Of a stretch of 64,000 nucleotides of DNA, positions 1 to 8,138 are shown piece after piece. The DNA comes from an uncultured Atopobium sp. (lineage in GTDB: Bacteria; Actinomycetota; Coriobacteriia; Coriobacteriales; Atopobiaceae). The notes under the pieces are model-generated. The model was not told where the DNA came from and ran no database searches. It saw nothing but the letters and a program-made list of their open reading frames with translations. The stretch covers positions 114,755 through 178,754 of the forward strand of contig CALIZS010000004.1 of the NCBI GenBank assembly GCA_938028565.1. The letters run 5' to 3'. The translations under genes were made by a program, and so were the position numbers. Each line of letters opens with the position of its first letter. Position 1 is the first letter of the stretch.

Positions 1-1
1 G

Positions 2-1450
2 CAGCTTAAAGATGCACAGATCAATGCAGAGCGCATTGCTTCCGAGGCAGCCCGTCAGGCAGAAACAGTAAAGAAAGAAGCTGTTCTTGAGGCTAAAGAA
101 GAAGTTCTTCAGCTTAAGCAGCTTGCTGAAGCAGAAGAGAAGAAGCGCAAAAGTGAGCTTCGTAGCATGGAGAACCGCATTCTTCAGCGTGAAGAGTCCC
201 TTGATCACCGTACTGATGCACTAGAGAAGCGTGAGCACCAGCTTTCCAGTCTTCAGGGCCAGCTTGATCGTCGTAAGAACGATTTGGATTCTCTTGTTTC
301 TCAGCAGTCTCAAGAGCTTGAGCGCATTGCAGCTCTTACAAAAGATGAGGCTCATGATGAGCTTCTTTCTCGTGTACGCTCAGAAAGCGTTCGCGATGAA
401 GCAATGATTCTTCGTGAGTCTGAGCAGCGCGTTCGTGCACAGGCAGATAAAACTGCACGTGAGATTATTTCTACCGCTATTCAGCGTGTTGCTGCAGATC
501 AGGCTTCTGAGATTACAGTAACTTCCGTCCATATTCCATCTGATGATTTAAAGGGTAGGATTATTGGACGTGAGGGTAGAAACATTCGTACCTTCGAGCA
601 GGTATCTGGTGTTTCTCTTGTTATTGATGACACTCCAGAGACTGTAGTTCTATCAAGTTTTGATCCAGTCCGCCGTGAGACCGCTCGCGTTGCACTTGAG
701 AACCTCATTGCAGACGGTCGTATTCATCCAGCACGTATTGAGGAGCTCTACAAGAAGGCTGAAGCCCTTGTTAACGAGCGTGTTCTTGAGGCTGGTGAAC
801 AGGCTGCATTTGATTGTGGTATTCATGATCTTCATCCAGAGATCGTAAAGACTCTTGGTAAGCTTCGCTACCGTACTTCTTACGGTCAGAACGTTCTTGC
901 TCACTCTGTTCAGGTTGCAGTACTTTGCGGCATCATGGCTGAAGAGCTTGGTCTTGAGCCTGCTCCAGCTAAGCGTGCTGGTCTGCTTCATGACCTTGGT
1001 AAGGCAATTGACCACGAGGTTGAGGGTCCACACGCTGTAATTGGTGCAGATCTTGCTCGTCGTCATGGCGAGCGTCCTGAGATTGTTCACGCTATTGAAG
1101 CTCACCACGCAGATATTGAGCCAAACACCGTGCTTGACATGCTTGTTATGGCTGCAGATGCTATTTCTGCTGCACGCCCTGGTGCTCGTCGTGAGTCCGC
1201 TGAGAACTACATCAAGCGTCTTGAGAAGCTTGAGGCTATCTCTAATGCACACGAGGGTGTTGAGCGTACGTACGCAATGCAGGCTGGCCGTGAGCTTCAC
1301 GTGATGGTCGAGCCTCAGATGATTAGCGATTCCGAGGCAACTGTTCTTGCTCACGATATTGCTAAGCAAATTGAGGATGAGATGGAATACCCAGGACAGG
1401 TTCGCGTTGTTGTTATTCGCGAGTCTCGTGCTGTGGACGTTGCTAAGTAA
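2..1450 (+). CDS. rny: Ribonuclease Y, 5' end outside the window
   Basis: RNase Y is a membrane-anchored endoribonuclease that starts mRNA turnover. The frame is open from the window edge; 483 codons are visible, against about 510-520 for the family, so only the N-terminal membrane anchor and a little coiled coil are missing. The visible part starts with a long Glu/Lys/Arg-rich coiled coil (nt 2-500), then a KH RNA-binding domain with GRIIGREGRNIR (about nt 550-585) and an HD phosphohydrolase domain with HDLGKAIDHE (about nt 988-1020), and ends in the usual C-terminal region (PGQVRVVVIRE). The ATG at nt 167 is internal to the coiled coil and is not the start. The downstream ATPase gene begins 4 bases after the stop, suggesting cotranscription. 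Confidence 0.96.
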   Translation, partial: QLKDAQINAERIASEAARQAETVKKEAVLEAKEEVLQLKQLAEAEEKKRKSELRSMENRILQREESLDHRTDALEKREHQLSSLQGQLDRRKNDLDSLVSQQSQELERIAALTKDEAHDELLSRVRSESVRDEAMILRESEQRVRAQADKTAREIISTAIQRVAADQASEITVTSVHIPSDDLKGRIIGREGRNIRTFEQVSGVSLVIDDTPETVVLSSFDPVRRETARVALENLIADGRIHPARIEELYKKAEALVNERVLEAGEQAAFDCGIHDLHPEIVKTLGKLRYRTSYGQNVLAHSVQVAVLCGIMAEELGLEPAPAKRAGLLHDLGKAIDHEVEGPHAVIGADLARRHGERPEIVHAIEAHHADIEPNTVLDMLVMAADAISAARPGARRESAENYIKRLEKLEAISNAHEGVERTYAMQAGRELHVMVEPQMISDSEATVLAHDIAKQIEDEMEYPGQVRVVVIRESRAVDVAK

Positions 1451-1453
1451 TTT

Positions 1454-2539
1454 ATGGTAGCCACTTCTACTGACTTAACAGGTTTTGTCGCCTCCATGGG
1501 AGGTGAACGCGCACTCCGTGTCGAGGAATCCCTCGGCGCGGGGTACGTTCGTTTACGCGTAGCAGAAGCAGAGCGTAGACAGGCAAAGCATGATATTCGT
1601 TCGGTAGAAGATATTGTTATCGAGCTCTTACGTAATTCTCGCGATGCTGGTGCTCGTCACATTTATGTTGCAACCTCAAAAGAGGGTGCACTCAGAACTA
1701 TCACCATACTTGATGATGGTCAGGGTATTCCAAAAGACATGCAGGAGAAAATCTTTGAAGCTCGTGTAACTTCAAAGCTTGAGAGCATGCATATGGACCG
1801 TTGGGGAATCCATGGCCGAGGCATGGCTCTCTACTCCATCAAAGAAAACTGTGAATCAGCTCAGGTTGTAGCATCAGCTCCGGGACTTGGTTCTGTTATT
1901 CAGATTGTGGTAGACACTACTAAAATTTCTGAGCGAGTAGACCAATCTACTTGGCCAACCTGTGGTTTGAATGAGGACGGACTCAAAACAACCGTTAAAG
2001 GTCCTCATAATATTATTCGTACTTGCTGTGACTTTGCGCTTGAGGTCAAAGGCTCGTGCGAGGTAATGCTGGGTTCTGCTGCAGAGATTGCAGCTACTGC
2101 TCGTCGTAGAATTGCTCAGACGCTTGATATTGCTGACCTGCTGTTTGTAGAAGGCTTTGAAAACGTTCCTGTCCTTGAGCGCTTCAGGGCTGCAGCGGAT
2201 GTAACAGAGCTTTCTGAGGTTTGTAAGTCTCTTGGTCTTTCAATGTCAGATAGAACTGCTCATAGAATTATTGCTGAGCAGATTAAGCCTTTGCGTAGTG
2301 TGTATGCACAGGTCAGCCACACTGTTGAACCTGAAGGGGTTTCTCGCGAAGTTGATCTGATGAAAGACCACCGAGGTCTCAAGATGAGTAAGGCTGATAT
2401 CAGCAGCTTTTCTCGAAAAATGGAGCAGAGTTTTGCTGAGTTGTCCGAGAAATATTACGTTTCTTTGACGTCTGAGCCTCGTGTTCGTGTAAGTAAAAAC
2501 AAAATTGTTGTGACTTTTGATATTGAGTCGCAAGAGTAG
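1454..2539 (+). CDS. GHKL-type ATP-binding protein of unknown role
   Basis: A 361-residue protein with an N-terminal GHKL (Hsp90/MutL/histidine kinase) ATPase fold. The N box is ELLRNSRDAGA (about residue 54), G1 is DDGQGIP (about 90) and G2 is WGIHGRGMALYSI (about 117). There is no phosphoacceptor His domain, no membrane segment and no response regulator nearby, so a sensor kinase is unlikely. The arrangement N box, DGxGxP, GxGM..S is closer to MutL-like or stand-alone GHKL proteins. The C-terminal half (about 190-361) shows no motif I recognise. It lies 3 nt after rny and just before spoVS and miaB, so it is probably part of an RNA or cell-cycle operon. Function not assigned. Confidence 0.8.
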   Translation: MVATSTDLTGFVASMGGERALRVEESLGAGYVRLRVAEAERRQAKHDIRSVEDIVIELLRNSRDAGARHIYVATSKEGALRTITILDDGQGIPKDMQEKIFEARVTSKLESMHMDRWGIHGRGMALYSIKENCESAQVVASAPGLGSVIQIVVDTTKISERVDQSTWPTCGLNEDGLKTTVKGPHNIIRTCCDFALEVKGSCEVMLGSAAEIAATARRRIAQTLDIADLLFVEGFENVPVLERFRAAADVTELSEVCKSLGLSMSDRTAHRIIAEQIKPLRSVYAQVSHTVEPEGVSREVDLMKDHRGLKMSKADISSFSRKMEQSFAELSEKYYVSLTSEPRVRVSKNKIVVTFDIESQE

Positions 2540-2566
2540 AACAAACGCACAATAATTGGAGCACTC

Positions 2567-2890
2567 ATGGGTTTGCTTAAAGTTTCAAGTAAGTCTTCAC
2601 CAGCTTCTGTAGCAGGAGCTATTGCGGGACTGGTTAAAGATAATGAGCCTGTTATGCTCCAGTGCATTGGTGCGGGTGCAGTCAACCAGGGCATCAAAGC
2701 TATTGCTATTGCGCGTGGCTTCTTGATTCCTTGCGGTCTGGATATCACCTGTGCTCCAACGTTTTCTGATATCGAAATTGCAGGGGAGAGTAGAACTGCA
2801 ATTAAAATTGCCATTTATGTCCATACACTGTCTGCCCCTGATACGCAGACTCCAGCTGTTAGTTCCACTGAGTATAACGAGGTACTTTAA
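2567..2890 (+). CDS. spoVS: Stage V sporulation protein S (SpoVS) family
   Basis: 107 residues. Residues 1-86 match the whole SpoVS family, an Alba-like small nucleic-acid-binding fold, with the typical opening LLKVSSKSSPASVAGAIA, the internal QCIGAGAVNQGIKAIAIARG and the end TAIKIAIYVH. About 20 extra residues follow. A GGAG ribosome site precedes the ATG. In Bacillus SpoVS affects septation and sporulation; homologues are common in non-spore-formers, so here a general nucleic-acid or cell-division role is more likely. It is embedded between the GHKL ATPase and miaB (2 nt gap) in the rny operon. Confidence 0.93.
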   Translation: MGLLKVSSKSSPASVAGAIAGLVKDNEPVMLQCIGAGAVNQGIKAIAIARGFLIPCGLDITCAPTFSDIEIAGESRTAIKIAIYVHTLSAPDTQTPAVSSTEYNEVL

Positions 2891-2892
2891 GC

Positions 2893-4260
2893 ATGATTGA
2901 AAATTCCGAGCTCGTAGGAAAAACATATCACATCAAAACTTTTGGCTGCCAGATGAATCTGCACGATACAGAGCGTGTCTCTGGTCTGCTTGAGGCTTGT
3001 GGCTGCAATGAGGTTTCTGATACTGACGACGCAGACATTGTCATCTTTATGACCTGTAGTGTTCGTGAGAATGCAGACCAGCGTCTCTACGGTCAGGCTT
3101 CTGCCATGGTCAGTGCTCCAACACCTCCATCAGGCAAGCGCGTTGTTGCTATTGGCGGCTGCATTGCGCAGCGTGATGGCGAGAAGCTCCGTGAAAAGGT
3201 TCCAGCCGTTGACGTTGTGTTTGGCACCAGCGCTCTTGCAAGCCTGCCAGCACTTCTCACCAGCGCATTTAGGGGCGAGAATGACCGTGTGGCTGTAGAT
3301 ACCTCTGAGGAGGGCAAGGGCTTCTCCACAGATCTGCCAAGTAACCGTGCTCAGCAGTATCACGCTTGGGTACCTATCATGACCGGCTGCAATAATTTCT
3401 GCACGTATTGCATTGTTCCTTACGTTCGCGGTCGTGAACGCAGTCGCACCTTTGAGGCTGTTATTGGTGAGTGCGAGCGTCTTGTCGCAGATGGCGTTCG
3501 TGAGATTACCCTTCTTGGCCAAAACGTTAACTCATATGGTCGAGACCTCTACGGTAAGCCTCGTTTTGCAGAGCTTTTGCGTGCCGTGGGTCAAACGGGC
3601 GTTGAGCGAATTCGATTTACCTCATCGAATCCAAAAGACCTTACTGATGAGACTATTGCTGCTATGAAGGAAACACCAGCCGTCATGCCTCATCTTCATC
3701 TTGCGGTTCAAAGTGGCTCTACGCGTGTTCTCAAGAAGATGAACCGCAGCTATACGCGAGAAGAGTACTTAGACGTGGTTTCTCGCCTTCGAGCGGCTAT
3801 TCCGGGACTGGCGCTTTCAACTGACATTATTGTTGGCTTCCCAGGCGAGACTGAGGAAGACTTTGAGGAGACGCTTTCTTTGGTCAAAGAAGCAGGATAC
3901 TCTTCCGCATATACCTTCATTTACTCTAAGCGTCCAGGCACTCCTGCGGCAAAATACGAAGACAATACGCCTCACGAGGTCATCCAGGAGCGCTTTGATA
4001 GGCTTGCAGAGCTTGTGGCGCAGCAGGCACACGACGCTAACCAGGTAGATCTCAATACTACGCAGGCAGTTCTTGTTGAGGGAACTTCCAAGCGTGACAA
4101 TACGGTCATGGTGGGACATAGCGAGAAGAACCAAACAGTTCACTTCAATCTGCCAGAAGGTTACACGCCAGAAGATCTTATCGGCAAAATTGTTGATGTC
4201 CATATTGATGAGGCTCGTACCTGGTATCTGCGCGGAACCATGGAGTCTGATCCTCGATGA
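2893..4260 (+). CDS. miaB: tRNA-2-methylthio-N6-dimethylallyladenosine synthase MiaB
   Basis: 455 residues, normal family length. MiaB is a radical SAM methylthiotransferase that converts i6A37 to ms2i6A37 in tRNAs reading UNN codons. The N-terminal UPF0004 domain carries the three auxiliary-cluster cysteines (FGCQMN, MTCSVRE, GGCIAQ). The radical SAM core has CNNFCTYC followed by VPYVRGRERSR, and a C-terminal TRAM domain (about 385-450) follows. It overlaps miaA by 4 nt (ATGA), so the enzyme making the substrate base, MiaA, is translationally coupled to it. Confidence 0.97.
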   Translation: MIENSELVGKTYHIKTFGCQMNLHDTERVSGLLEACGCNEVSDTDDADIVIFMTCSVRENADQRLYGQASAMVSAPTPPSGKRVVAIGGCIAQRDGEKLREKVPAVDVVFGTSALASLPALLTSAFRGENDRVAVDTSEEGKGFSTDLPSNRAQQYHAWVPIMTGCNNFCTYCIVPYVRGRERSRTFEAVIGECERLVADGVREITLLGQNVNSYGRDLYGKPRFAELLRAVGQTGVERIRFTSSNPKDLTDETIAAMKETPAVMPHLHLAVQSGSTRVLKKMNRSYTREEYLDVVSRLRAAIPGLALSTDIIVGFPGETEEDFEETLSLVKEAGYSSAYTFIYSKRPGTPAAKYEDNTPHEVIQERFDRLAELVAQQAHDANQVDLNTTQAVLVEGTSKRDNTVMVGHSEKNQTVHFNLPEGYTPEDLIGKIVDVHIDEARTWYLRGTMESDPR

Positions 4261-5195
4261 GCTCTCATAGCTCGGTTATCTGCATTGTAGGTCCCACGGC
4301 TTCGGGCAAAAGCTCTTTATCTGAGCTGGTAGCCAAGAAGCTTGAGACCTCTGTCATTTCTGTTGATGCAATGCAGGTTTATCGCGGCATGGATATTGGA
4401 ACTGCTAAAACTCCTGTTGAGGAGCGAGAAGTTCCTCTTCTGATGGTAGATTGTGCCAACATTTCAGAAGAATATTCGGTACAGATGTTTCAAGTGGCTG
4501 CTCGTGAAGAAGCTCATAAGCTTATTAATGCTGGTAAAACACCTGTTTTCTGTGGCGGAACCGGCCTTTATCTTGATTCGATTATTGATCAGATGGAGTT
4601 TCCCTCAGGTTCAATCGAGTCTCCTGTAAGAACTCGTTATGAAAAGCTTGCTCAAGAGCTTGGTGCTGAGGGCCTGCACGAACTTCTCGCCACGAAAGAT
4701 GCAGCAAGTGCAGAGCTTATCCATCCAAATAATGTACGACGCGTTGTAAGGGCTTTAGAGCTCTTGGAAGAGGGCAAGTCGTATGCAACTCACCATGAGG
4801 GTCTAAAGGCTCACACACCGTACTTTGACGCCCAGATATGGGGTCTTACGATGGACCGTCAGCGCCTTTATGAGCGAATAAACCTTCGAGTTGATCTTAT
4901 GTTTGAGCAAGGGCTTGTTAAAGAGGTTCAAGCGCTTATTGAGTCCGGTCTCTCTGAAAATTGCACGGCTGGCCAGGCAATTGGCTACAAAGAGTTCTTT
5001 GCATATTTTGCTGGTGAACAGTCGCTTGAACAAACGCGTGAGCTTATTAAACAGCACACCAGACAGTATGCAAAACGTCAGATTTCTTGGCTTAAACGAG
5101 ACGGTCGAGTTAGGTGGCTGGATATGGACCAACTTTCGTCCAATGATGCACTTAACCTGATTCTTGTGCAGCATGCTGACGTACAATGCCAGTAG
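4257..5195 (+). CDS. miaA: tRNA dimethylallyltransferase MiaA
   Basis: 312 residues. MiaA transfers dimethylallyl from DMAPP to N6 of A37 in tRNA, giving the substrate for MiaB. The P-loop is GPTASGKSSL (residues 8-17), followed by the SVDAMQVYRGMDIGTAK signature, the FCGGTGLY motif (about 98-105), and the tRNA-binding C-terminal part with AGQAIGYKE and RQYAKRQISWLKRD. The start overlaps the miaB stop (ATGA). The order miaB-miaA-hflX is a familiar RNA-modification and GTPase linkage. Confidence 0.97.
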   Translation: MSSHSSVICIVGPTASGKSSLSELVAKKLETSVISVDAMQVYRGMDIGTAKTPVEEREVPLLMVDCANISEEYSVQMFQVAAREEAHKLINAGKTPVFCGGTGLYLDSIIDQMEFPSGSIESPVRTRYEKLAQELGAEGLHELLATKDAASAELIHPNNVRRVVRALELLEEGKSYATHHEGLKAHTPYFDAQIWGLTMDRQRLYERINLRVDLMFEQGLVKEVQALIESGLSENCTAGQAIGYKEFFAYFAGEQSLEQTRELIKQHTRQYAKRQISWLKRDGRVRWLDMDQLSSNDALNLILVQHADVQCQ

Positions 5196-5242
5196 GACGC
5201 ATCAAAAACTAACGTATTTACCTTCTTTTAGATAGGGAGTTT

Positions 5243-5342
5243 ATGGCTCGTTTTTGTTCCTTTTTCTACAGCTCCTAAAGTTGAACGAGCAATTCTTGTA
5301 GGCGTTGATTGCGGTAAAAGCGACTGGTCGCTTGAAGAATCA
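5243..5342 (+). other. Displaced hflX start region with T-run frameshift
   Basis: The Shine-Dalgarno GGGAG (5235-5239) and ATG (5243-5245) read MARFCSFFYSS and stop at 5276-5278. In the other frame the same DNA encodes residues expected at the HflX N-terminus. The frames meet at the T5 run 5251-5255. See the hflX entry. Confidence 0.75.
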
Positions 5343-6557
5343 ATGGACGAGCTTGAGCGTCTGACGCAAACTGACGGCGCTGAAGTCTTTATGCGTCTTA
5401 CACAAAAACTTGATGCTCCCGTTCCTAAGACGTTTATTGGTAAAGGCAAAACAGAAGAGCTTGTTTCTCTTGTTAGAAATACCAATACTGACGTGGTTAT
5501 CTTTGATGATGAGCTCACGCCTTCTCAGCAATCTAATCTAGAAAAATTACTCGGCGAGCCGGTTAAAGTCATTGACCGTACAGCGCTTATTCTTGACATC
5601 TTTGGTATTCACGCGCGTACCAAAGAAGGGCGACTTCAGGTACAGCTTGCACAGCTTCAGTATGTACTTCCAAGGCTTCGTGGTATGTGGAGTCATCTGG
5701 TAGGCGAGCAAACTCGTGGTGGCATTGGTAGCCGATTTGGCCAGGGCGAGAGCCAGCTTGAGGTTGACCGTCGTCTTATTAGAAAGCGCATTTCAACTCT
5801 TAAAAATGAGCTTAAGCAGCTTAGCCAAAGGCGAGAAGTTCAGTCTAAGTCCAGGTGGAATTCTGGAACGTTTAGTGTCTCACTTGTTGGATATACCAAT
5901 GCTGGTAAATCAACACTTTTGAATCAACTCACAGGTGCGGATGTATATGCAAAAGACGAACTCTTTGCAACTCTTGATCCAACTACCAGAGCGCTTTCTC
6001 TTGATGAAGGCAGAAAGATTGTTCTTACAGATACTGTTGGATTTATTCAAAAGCTCCCAACTAATCTGATTGAGTCTTTTAAATCTACCTTGGTAGAGGC
6101 TCAGGAAGCTGATCTTCTTCTGCTCGTTGCTGATACAACTGATAAGAATCTTTCTAAAGAAATTGCAGTTGTTCGAAGTATTTTGAAAGATATCGAGGCC
6201 GATAAAAGCGATCAGATTCTTGTATTAAACAAGGTAGACCTACTTGATGAGCAAGAGCTTCAAATGCTCAGAGCGCTCTATCCAGAAGCTGTATTTATTT
6301 CTGCTCAGGAAAGTATGGGCATTAACGGCCTTCTCCACAAGATTCAAGAAATAGCTAGTGCCGGCGACAAGGTGGTTAGTGCACTTATTCCGTTCAACAA
6401 AGGCGCTCTTGTTAAGTCTGTTCATGAGAGATGTCAACTTTTGCATGAGCAATATGTTGCTGAAGGTCTTTTACTGTCAGTTAAAGCCGATACGTATATG
6501 CAGGCACTTTTAGAGCCGTACGTGGTGTCAGAAGACGATATTCTGACTGACGAATAA
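5343..6557 (+). CDS. hflX: Ribosome-associated GTPase HflX (N-terminus broken by a frameshift)
   Basis: HflX is a GTPase that binds stalled or resting ribosomes and splits them. The frame shows the HflX N-terminal domain, a glycine-rich linker (about 122-135), and the G domain with GYTNAGKST (about 183-191), DTVGF (about 230) and NKVD. The first in-frame ATG (5343) is not the family start: the same frame is open back to a stop at 5229-5231 and encodes the usual opening TAPKVERAILVGVD. A good ribosome site (GGGAG, 5235-5239) precedes an ATG at 5243 in another frame. Removing one T from the five-T run at 5251-5255 joins that ATG to the HflX frame (MARFVPFSTAPKVERA). So the gene is either frameshifted, slippage-regulated or affected by a sequence error. 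The coordinates given are the intact downstream frame. Confidence 0.9.
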   Translation: MDELERLTQTDGAEVFMRLTQKLDAPVPKTFIGKGKTEELVSLVRNTNTDVVIFDDELTPSQQSNLEKLLGEPVKVIDRTALILDIFGIHARTKEGRLQVQLAQLQYVLPRLRGMWSHLVGEQTRGGIGSRFGQGESQLEVDRRLIRKRISTLKNELKQLSQRREVQSKSRWNSGTFSVSLVGYTNAGKSTLLNQLTGADVYAKDELFATLDPTTRALSLDEGRKIVLTDTVGFIQKLPTNLIESFKSTLVEAQEADLLLLVADTTDKNLSKEIAVVRSILKDIEADKSDQILVLNKVDLLDEQELQMLRALYPEAVFISAQESMGINGLLHKIQEIASAGDKVVSALIPFNKGALVKSVHERCQLLHEQYVAEGLLLSVKADTYMQALLEPYVVSEDDILTDE

Positions 6558-7292
6558 TGCAATAAGCAGCAAAATTGGTTGATGCAAAATGTAAATGAGA
6601 AGTGAATGTCTTCCCATCTCTGTTATGAGGGGAAGAGAGAACCTTCTCATCCAGTTGGGATATCCAGCTTCTTTAAACTGTCTGTTAAAAGCAGCACCAC
6701 TTAAATACAAGAACAAATAGGGGAGTAATGGGTAGTAATCTCCTGATGAAAAAGATGGAGAAGGAAATCCAACCCAGGCTAAATATGGTGTTTGATATAA
6801 CTCTTTAGGTAACGAGAAAACCATGTTCCCGATACCAATGTGTCCTGTAGAAATTGGAATACAAACGACAAAAATTAAAAATAAAAGAATTGCTGCGGAA
6901 TATCCTTTTGGTGGAACAGCGAAACGTGAAATAAGAGCTTCTACCAGGGTGCACGACGCCATACAAAAGAAGATTCCAAACGTGATGGGAGTATCAACTT
7001 TTGCAAAGGTAGTTGCTGCAAATATTGCTAAGGCTACAAGACCATAAACTCCTGCACGTTTAAAAGGATCTTTAGAGAAGGCGCACATACAACCAGCAAT
7101 AAAAATAAAAGGATATGAGATTGATGGTATCCAGATTTGCATAAGCAGAGGTGTAAACCACGTAAGCTTAACGTGCGAAATAAAGAACAAATCATAGGTA
7201 AAGTGAAACAGAATCATTGAAACTACCGAGATACCTCGTATAGTGTCAAAAAACGTTATTCTCCCTTTGGTTTGTCTTAACTCAGCACCCAT
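6528..7292 (-). CDS. Heparan-alpha-glucosaminide N-acetyltransferase-like membrane protein (DUF1624)
   Basis: 254 residues with about seven hydrophobic segments. The N-terminal signature FFDTIRGISVVSMILFHFTYDL is typical of the DUF1624/YeiB-like membrane acyltransferase group, which includes heparan-alpha-glucosaminide N-acetyltransferase-like bacterial proteins. The likely role is transferring an acyl group to an extracytoplasmic glycan or cell-wall sugar; the substrate cannot be read from sequence. It is convergent with hflX and overlaps its last 30 nt. It follows lexA by 7 nt on the same strand, so it is probably cotranscribed with lexA and may be SOS-influenced. Confidence 0.8.
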   Translation of the reverse strand: MGAELRQTKGRITFFDTIRGISVVSMILFHFTYDLFFISHVKLTWFTPLLMQIWIPSISYPFIFIAGCMCAFSKDPFKRAGVYGLVALAIFAATTFAKVDTPITFGIFFCMASCTLVEALISRFAVPPKGYSAAILLFLIFVVCIPISTGHIGIGNMVFSLPKELYQTPYLAWVGFPSPSFSSGDYYPLLPYLFLYLSGAAFNRQFKEAGYPNWMRRFSLPLITEMGRHSLLIYILHQPILLLIALFVSQNIVF

Positions 7293-7299
7293 AATATGA

Positions 7300-7953
7300 C
7301 TAAGAGATTGATCTAATAAGTGCAGTAACCCTACCTAAAATGACAGGATTTTGTACGTAGATTGGCTCCATAAAGTCATTTTCTGGTTGAAGACGAATGC
7401 GATCGTTTTCTCTGTAGAACGTTTTAACTGTTGCAGAATCATCAATAAGAGCAACAACGATTTCTCCATCATGCGCATCTTGCTGCTCTTTTACGACAAT
7501 ATAATCGCCGTCAAAAATACCAGCATTGATCATTGATTCTCCTCGAACACGAAGAATGAAAGAACTTGAATCCCCAACAATACTAGTTGGAAGAGATAGA
7601 GATTCTTCTACGTTTTGCTCAGCAAGAATAGGAGTACCAGCAGCAACACGTCCTACAAGAGGAAGGTTAATCACATTATTAGCTATGTCTTGAGTAACGG
7701 GGGCAAGCTTTGCTGTATCAGAAGTGTTAGAAGCCTGAGGAACAATTTTCATAGTACGAGGCTTTTTTGGGTCTCTATCAATTAGTCCAAACTGCTCAAG
7801 AACTTTTAAATGCATGTGGACAGTTGAAGGAGACGCAAGATTAACAGCAGAGCCAATCTCTCTTACTGAAGGGGGATAGCCATGTTGATCTGTGTAAGAA
7901 CAGATGTATTCATAAATTGCTGTCTGACGCTTGCTGAGTTTGCCCTTTGGCAT
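7300..7953 (-). CDS. lexA: SOS repressor LexA
   Basis: 217 residues. LexA represses SOS genes and self-cleaves when RecA is activated. The N-terminal winged HTH covers about 1-70 (YPPSVREIGSAVNLASPSTV is the recognition region). The cleavage site is Ala105-Gly106 in VGRVAAGTP, and the catalytic dyad is Ser140 (RGESM) and Lys177 (ATVKTF). The ribosome site AAGGAGG lies just upstream (about 7958-7965). Its promoter and operators lie in the gap shared with the divergent LysM gene, as in other actinobacteria and in Bacillus lexA-yneA. Confidence 0.97.
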   Translation of the reverse strand: MPKGKLSKRQTAIYEYICSYTDQHGYPPSVREIGSAVNLASPSTVHMHLKVLEQFGLIDRDPKKPRTMKIVPQASNTSDTAKLAPVTQDIANNVINLPLVGRVAAGTPILAEQNVEESLSLPTSIVGDSSSFILRVRGESMINAGIFDGDYIVVKEQQDAHDGEIVVALIDDSATVKTFYRENDRIRLQPENDFMEPIYVQNPVILGRVTALIRSIS

Positions 7954-7978
7954 ATGAGCCTCCTTTTTCTTTTTAATA

Positions 7979-8007
7979 ATAATACACGTGTTCTAAAAAA
8001 TAATCAA
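7979..8007 (-). promoter_or_regulatory. lexA promoter
   Basis: On the minus strand, -35 TTGATT (8002-8007), a 17-nt spacer and -10 TATTAT (7979-7984) face lexA. One LexA-like box overlaps the -35 and another the -10, indicating autorepression. Confidence 0.75.
7982..7993. promoter_or_regulatory. LexA box-like site 1
   Basis: Read on the minus strand: GAAC-ACGT-GTAT against GAAC-N4-GTTC. It overlaps the lexA -10. It is the weakest of the four sites (one half-site perfect). Confidence 0.5.
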
Positions 8008-8017
8008 ACGAATGTTC
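8006..8017. promoter_or_regulatory. LexA box 2
   Basis: AAAC-GAAT-GTTC, one mismatch to GAAC-N4-GTTC. It overlaps the lexA -35 element. Confidence 0.7.
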
Positions 8018-8026
8018 TATTTTTTC

Positions 8027-8055
8027 TTGACACGAACAAACGTACTAAATATTAT
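8027..8055 (+). promoter_or_regulatory. Consensus promoter of the SOS LysM gene
   Basis: TTGACA (8027-8032), 17-nt spacer, TATTAT (8050-8055). This is the best sigma-A-type promoter seen in the window. A LexA box sits inside the spacer and another directly after the -10, as expected of a tightly repressed SOS promoter. Confidence 0.85.
8034..8045. promoter_or_regulatory. LexA box 3
   Basis: GAAC-AAAC-GTAC, one mismatch to GAAC-N4-GTTC, between the -35 and -10 of the LysM gene promoter. Confidence 0.75.
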
Positions 8056-8057
8056 TA

Positions 8058-8069
8058 GTACAAACGTTC
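8058..8069. promoter_or_regulatory. LexA box 4
   Basis: GTAC-AAAC-GTTC, one mismatch to the consensus, immediately downstream of the LysM gene -10. It shares the same N4 (AAAC) as box 3. Confidence 0.75.
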
Positions 8070-8138
8070 GTACATGACTTTTTGTCCGGTGTATTAGATA
8101 TAACTAGTTCCGTAAAAACTATTACGGAAGGAAATGAT

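Noticed and set aside
653..1369. 238-codon open frame on the minus strand inside rny
   Set aside because: It lies wholly opposite a well-supported RNase Y KH/HD region, has no ribosome site and no recognisable motif; an antisense shadow.
1454..2539. Histidine kinase
   Set aside because: No phosphoacceptor His region, no membrane helix and no response regulator nearby.
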